NCBI GenBank assembly: GCA_041556555.1
Contig: JBFFIE010000005.1
Coordinates: 21,034 to 85,033, forward strand
Length of the DNA: 64,000 nucleotides
DNA from: SZUA-592 sp041556555
Lineage (GTDB): Bacteria > Pseudomonadota > Gammaproteobacteria > Eutrophobiales > Eutrophobiaceae
Reading direction: 5' to 3'
Part shown: piece by piece, positions 60,911 to 64,000 of the stretch
Layout of the letters: the number at the start of each line of letters is the position of its first letter
How positions within the stretch are numbered: position 1 is the stretch's first letter
Notes under the pieces: model-generated
Database searches by the model: none
What the model saw: the letters and a program-made list of their open reading frames with translations, nothing else
Told to the model about the DNA's origin: nothing
Made by a program: the position numbers and the translations under genes

Positions 60911-61792
60911 TCAGAGCAGGGAATAAATAAAAGACTCTACGGCCTCTGTATAGTCCGAGTTCTTGCCCAGTTGAGAATTGATTTCGCCATGGGTGAGCCA
61001 GAGCCTCATCAATGAAGATGTCCTGCCCATCTCCAGGGCCTTCGAATTAAATTGCCCGTGGTAATTACATGGATTATCAATCCGTTTTCTGGAGCAGACT
61101 GCAAAAACAGGAGGACCATTTTTTTCCAGCAATTCATAGGGAGAGATTTTTTTCCAGTAATCCGGGTCTTCGCCAAATGCATAATCATAGAGGGGCAGGT
61201 GCCTTTGGCTCATAAGTTGGACAATATTCAGCGCAGCACTATCGAGTATCACGCTGCCCAGCCAGGGCCTGACATTCATTGGATAATATCTGGAAGGGGC
61301 CGCGGTCAACATTGATACCAGATGTCCTCCTGCAGAATGGCCCATCAGAATAAACTTTTCAGGATCACCCCCCCAGGATGAGGCTTTCTCCTGTGCGGTG
61401 GAAAGCGATAAAGCGACATCGTTGGCCTGTTCCAATGGATCTGTATCCGGAAGCAACCTGTAATTTGTTGATATGAAAATAAAACCCTGGGATAACCAGC
61501 GGCCCAGTTTATTATTGAGCAGACGATTGCTTGACTTGTTGCCAAGCCGCCAGCCACCACCATGCACAAGAAAAATAACCGGCGCGGAAGATGCATTTTC
61601 AGGTATATATACGTCAAATTTCTGCCGCTCGAATTCACCATAAGAAATATCTTCCAGGATTATTGTATTTGCGGGCAAATCAGCTGGCCAATAATCTGAG
61701 TCACTTTCAGTCAGGCTTTCATATATTGAATCTGCCTGTACTGATTGACAGGGGAATGTAAGACATAAAATCATGTAACAGATCGTTCTCAT
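60911..61792 (-). CDS. Exported alpha/beta hydrolase
   Basis: A 293-residue esterase-type enzyme with a signal peptide (about 1-20). The oxyanion-hole motif is HGGGW (77-81), and the nucleophile elbow is GHSAGG with Ser153, typical of the hormone-sensitive-lipase / kynurenine formamidase branch. The Asp and His of the triad are in the C-terminal part, the His probably in LTHGEIN. Substrate unknown. It is about 45 bases upstream of nothing on the same strand except the small hypothetical gene at 61.8 kb. Confidence 0.88.
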   Translation of the reverse strand: MRTICYMILCLTFPCQSVQADSIYESLTESDSDYWPADLPANTIILEDISYGEFERQKFDVYIPENASSAPVIFLVHGGGWRLGNKSSNRLLNNKLGRWLSQGFIFISTNYRLLPDTDPLEQANDVALSLSTAQEKASSWGGDPEKFILMGHSAGGHLVSMLTAAPSRYYPMNVRPWLGSVILDSAALNIVQLMSQRHLPLYDYAFGEDPDYWKKISPYELLEKNGPPVFAVCSRKRIDNPCNYHGQFNSKALEMGRTSSLMRLWLTHGEINSQLGKNSDYTEAVESFIYSLL

Positions 61793-61838
61793 ATTAATCC
61801 CGTATCCCTGTATCTGTTTATTGTCCGTATTATCCCGA

Positions 61839-62306
61839 TCAGCCGCGGACGTGTTTAAGTAATAACCAGATTCGTTTACGAATATTATTCACGCGAACGT
61901 TCCATCGATATTTTTTGTTATTTGAAACATGCGGGTAACGAATCTTGAGCTTGTTAAGCTTGTCATAGATTGATTCAACGAGGTCACCGGTTTTCTTGCC
62001 TTTCCATGAGGAAAGCTCAGTACCTTCCAGAGATGAGAAACTTGCAATCTTGCCCGTTTTGAGTGAATTGAAATCGTATCCTTCTTTTGCCAGACGCTTG
62101 TACTCTGTAATTGAGATTTTTTGTATTACGTCACCCAGCTCAACATCATCTTTGGCAACCATATCCAGATAGGTCATGTTGTCTTTCAATTCGCCAATTA
62201 ATGAACGTGCATCACCTCTAGCTTTCCTTTTCCACGCGGCAAGCTCACTGATAGCCTTGCCGGCCGAGGATATGGATTTCAATGCTGCAGGAATAGATAA
62301 TTCCAC
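61839..62306 (-). CDS. Hypothetical protein, helical and basic
   Basis: A 155-residue protein of no recognised family. It has a charged and largely helical profile (SISSAGKAISELAAWKRKARGD; KLNKLKIRYPHVSNNKKYRWNVRV), no membrane segment, and a basic C-terminus that could bind nucleic acid. Its start is ATG 62306. It stands between the esterase and the GFA gene on the same strand, about 49 bases from the latter. No defence or toxin motif is visible. Confidence 0.6.
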   Translation of the reverse strand: MELSIPAALKSISSAGKAISELAAWKRKARGDARSLIGELKDNMTYLDMVAKDDVELGDVIQKISITEYKRLAKEGYDFNSLKTGKIASFSSLEGTELSSWKGKKTGDLVESIYDKLNKLKIRYPHVSNNKKYRWNVRVNNIRKRIWLLLKHVRG

Positions 62307-62355
62307 CGCCTAGACTCCTTGCATGATTTAAGTAAAACTTTTGAATTACTATTTA

Positions 62356-62772
62356 CTATCTTTTCGGAAATTCACTAAAACATTCAAGTTCTGCCGGTTC
62401 CCGAAACCAGGGTGCGCGTGAATCCCAGAAAATATTCTGTAACGGTTCGATGTCCGGTTTCTCATTCAGTGTGCCAGCCGGCACAACAACATTCACGCCG
62501 GTCTTGACCGTCCAGGGCAGGGTCGAACCGCAGCGGGAACAAAAACAGGTTGTAAAGTACCTGGCTTTCGGATGTTCATAACGTGACAGTAAATTCTCAC
62601 CCGAAAGCCACTGGAAGCGATGGGGTGGAACAAAAATATTCGGTGAAAAGGCACTTCCGGTAATCTTGCGACATCTCGAACAGTGACAATATTGAAATAC
62701 CTTGAATGGACCTGTGATCTGGTAGCTGATGCTGCCGCAAAGACAACTGCCTGTATAGGTTTGCTCGCTCAT
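62356..62772 (-). CDS. GFA/CENP-V family zinc protein
   Basis: A 138-residue protein of the glutathione-dependent formaldehyde-activating fold. The zinc ligands are seen as CLCGS, CHCSRC and CSRCGS, and the family motif FVPPHRFQWLSGE is present. Enzymatic activity in this family is uncertain. It follows the Rieske gene by 15 bases on the same strand, part of a four-gene set with the N-formylglutamate amidohydrolase. Confidence 0.92.
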   Translation of the reverse strand: MSEQTYTGSCLCGSISYQITGPFKVFQYCHCSRCRKITGSAFSPNIFVPPHRFQWLSGENLLSRYEHPKARYFTTCFCSRCGSTLPWTVKTGVNVVVPAGTLNEKPDIEPLQNIFWDSRAPWFREPAELECFSEFPKR

Positions 62773-62787
62773 TTAATCTCCACTCAA

Positions 62788-63126
62788 TTAAATTATCAGG
62801 CTGATCATATTGTCCCTGACCTGGAGTTCAATTTTTTCAAGTGACTGTCCCATGCAGGGACCATAGATACAATAGCCATTATCAATTCTGAACCTGGCAC
62901 CATGCGTGGAACATTGGATAACGGTTTTACCCGGATCCATGAACTTGTCAGGCATCCATTCCAGGTTAACACCGGTATGCGGACAGCGATTGATATATGC
63001 ATAAATCGATTCTTTTATCCGGACGATAAAAAAATTGAGGGGTTCATTATTATGTATGATAGAAAAACCCCTGGCCTTATTATGAGGAATGTCATCAAGA
63101 TCACAGATGGTATGAACTGTTGTCAT
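62788..63126 (-). CDS. Rieske [2Fe-2S] ferredoxin
   Basis: A 112-residue soluble Rieske protein. Cluster ligands are C48-P-H50 and C72-S-T-H75 in NRCPHTGV and IQCSTHGARF. It lacks a membrane helix, so it is a ferredoxin of the nitrite-reductase-small-subunit or dioxygenase type rather than part of a bc1 complex. The stop side is followed by GFA after 15 bases, and the start overlaps the N-formylglutamate amidohydrolase gene by four bases. Confidence 0.93.
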   Translation of the reverse strand: MTTVHTICDLDDIPHNKARGFSIIHNNEPLNFFIVRIKESIYAYINRCPHTGVNLEWMPDKFMDPGKTVIQCSTHGARFRIDNGYCIYGPCMGQSLEKIELQVRDNMISLII

Positions 63127-63827
63127 AAGCAGGAGTTATTCAGTTCTTTAAAGGAAGCAAGTATGTTTTGCCTGGTGTTTCGCCATTTTTTGTTTTTGAC
63201 CAGTTTCTGATTAACTTCGATTTCTATGCCGCAGTAATCATTTTCGCTGAACCTTGTTCTCAGGTAAGTCGTAAACCCATCAGTGACACCACGATAAGGA
63301 TAATTCCGCCGTACCATCAATCCCGGTAACTGGTCGTTAAATAACTTCTGCAGACGTATACAGAGTTCCTGTTCGTTTTTTCTTGCCGGGTCATATAACA
63401 AGCCTATATCGGTCTTCCTGGTTTTCCGTTTAATTGCGGGGGCAAACGAATGAACAGAAAAATGCAACATGCATACCCCGTACTTGATCTGGTTTCTGAT
63501 CCAGCGCTCCAGATCCTGGCGGTATGGCAGGTAATGTTCACGGATGAGGGTATTTTTCGTTTGCTCATCGAGTGGCCGGGTAAATTCGGAAAACAGATTT
63601 CGGTGGTGTATTGAGCGGTTAAGATCGATCAGTAAACGGCTGATATCAGAGAATACCAGTGGTACTTTCAGTGATGATGACAAGAGTCTGGCAAGTCCCA
63701 GTGCCCCTGCGTCCCAGCCACGATGTGATTTCAGAATATTGCGCTTGTTGTTAAACAGGTACTGATAGGCCGGGGGGATAGAGAACCCCCCGTGTTCACA
63801 GGAAAAAATGAGTTTGCCCGGGTTCAA
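63123..63827 (-). CDS. N-formylglutamate amidohydrolase family protein
   Basis: A 234-residue zinc hydrolase. The motif FSCEHGGFSIP at the start, HRGWDAGALGLARLL, LIDLNRS and LHFSVHSFAP are conserved in the family. It begins with TTG at 63827, 12 bases after the stop of the gene cut by the right edge. The known member frees glutamate from N-formylglutamate in histidine degradation; the absence of hut genes here suggests another amide substrate. The next genes are Rieske and GFA. Confidence 0.9.
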   Translation of the reverse strand: MNPGKLIFSCEHGGFSIPPAYQYLFNNKRNILKSHRGWDAGALGLARLLSSSLKVPLVFSDISRLLIDLNRSIHHRNLFSEFTRPLDEQTKNTLIREHYLPYRQDLERWIRNQIKYGVCMLHFSVHSFAPAIKRKTRKTDIGLLYDPARKNEQELCIRLQKLFNDQLPGLMVRRNYPYRGVTDGFTTYLRTRFSENDYCGIEIEVNQKLVKNKKWRNTRQNILASFKELNNSCL

Positions 63828-63839
63828 TGCATTCGCTGG

Positions 63840-64000
63840 CTAGTCGATACCTTCGAACAGTGTACCATTGACAAGGCAGTCACACATGACGCGATAGGCC
63901 TCATCAAGCCTGGAACGTTTTAACCGCTTGCCAATGGCATTATGTATACGCCTCGCCAGTGAGCCTTCACGGATAATGTGAGCCAGTATACCGTGGTTAT
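63840..64000 (-). CDS. C-terminus of a gene cut by the right edge, unidentified
   Basis: The last 53 codons of a minus-strand gene, stop TAG at 63842-63840. The visible end reads NHGILAHIIREGSLARR, IHNAIGKRLKRS and LVNGTLFEGID. It is probably the first gene of the FGase-Rieske-GFA set. From this neighbourhood a carboxylate-amine ligase (GCS2 type), often found with such amidohydrolases, is possible, but the fragment is too short to prove it. Confidence 0.6.
   Translation of the reverse strand, partial: NHGILAHIIREGSLARRIHNAIGKRLKRSRLDEAYRVMCDCLVNGTLFEGID

Noticed and set aside
1..64000. CRISPR arrays, transposases, integrases and prophage genes
   Set aside because: No spaced direct repeats and no transposase or integrase motif was found in any frame of the window.

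Overview
The window is a stretch of chromosome from a gammaproteobacterium. This rests on gene order and content: lptD; ratA-rnfH facing bamE; fur, recN and nadK; hrcA-grpE-dnaK-dnaJ-dapB; and smpB next to an ssrA gene whose tag reads ANDDNYALAA. Three promoters carry FNR-type boxes, and a FNR-linked c-type cytochrome/porin pair and a HIG1-like membrane protein suggest a facultative or microaerobic respirer. I cannot name the genus. No insertion sequence, prophage, CRISPR array, rRNA or ordinary tRNA was seen.

Layout. 1-4.0 kb: 5' end of lptD, a YbbO-type reductase, a DUF4136 lipoprotein, a diguanylate cyclase with yhbY, and two small secreted coiled-coil paralogues. 4.1-8.0 kb: a minus-strand operon of formylglycine-generating enzyme, sulfatase and HAD lipoprotein. 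8.3-20.9 kb: a metal region with a type II P-type ATPase, divergent from a Cys-rich exported protein, a CusCBA-type RND efflux set (the CusB carries a CusF domain), a CopA-type Cu(I) ATPase and a CopK-family copper protein behind a textbook FNR box. 21.2-30.3 kb: an amino acid permease; a beta-CASP nuclease / AMP-phosphorylase-like / PRPP-synthetase-like trio; and an ABC exporter with two FtsX-type permeases, an ATPase carrying a C-terminal YHS metal domain, and a lycopene-cyclase-domain membrane protein. 30.3-32.3 kb: FNR-box operon of porin and cytochrome c, then a small exported protein.

32.4-34.4 kb: an unrecognised lipoprotein / large membrane protein pair. 34.6-36.1 kb: tmRNA, with what looks like a degenerate second copy of its 3' end and terminator, a HIG1-like protein behind a second FNR-type promoter, and smpB. 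36.2-48.1 kb: housekeeping block, with a CIRCE operator before hrcA and a sigma-32 promoter before dnaK. 48.2-51.4 kb: a beta-propeller protein, an atypical protein kinase, a PP2C phosphatase and greB. 51.5-60.8 kb: a TonB receptor, a kinase with Sel1 repeats, a CmpX-like channel, a Y-family polymerase, a DUF899 protein, a half-length GDT1 protein and an outer-membrane barrel protein. 60.9-64.0 kb: esterase, hypothetical protein, and an operon of GFA protein, Rieske ferredoxin and N-formylglutamate amidohydrolase running from a gene cut by the right edge.

The strongest candidates for new biology are the oxygen-linked copper circuit (FNR box placed 41.5 bp from the predicted start before copK), the YHS-ATPase / lycopene-cyclase-domain exporter next to the nucleotide-salvage trio, the lipoprotein/membrane pair at 32.4-34.4 kb, and a terminator-bearing leader ahead of the efflux operon. 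All functional statements come from reading the sequence; no database search was run.
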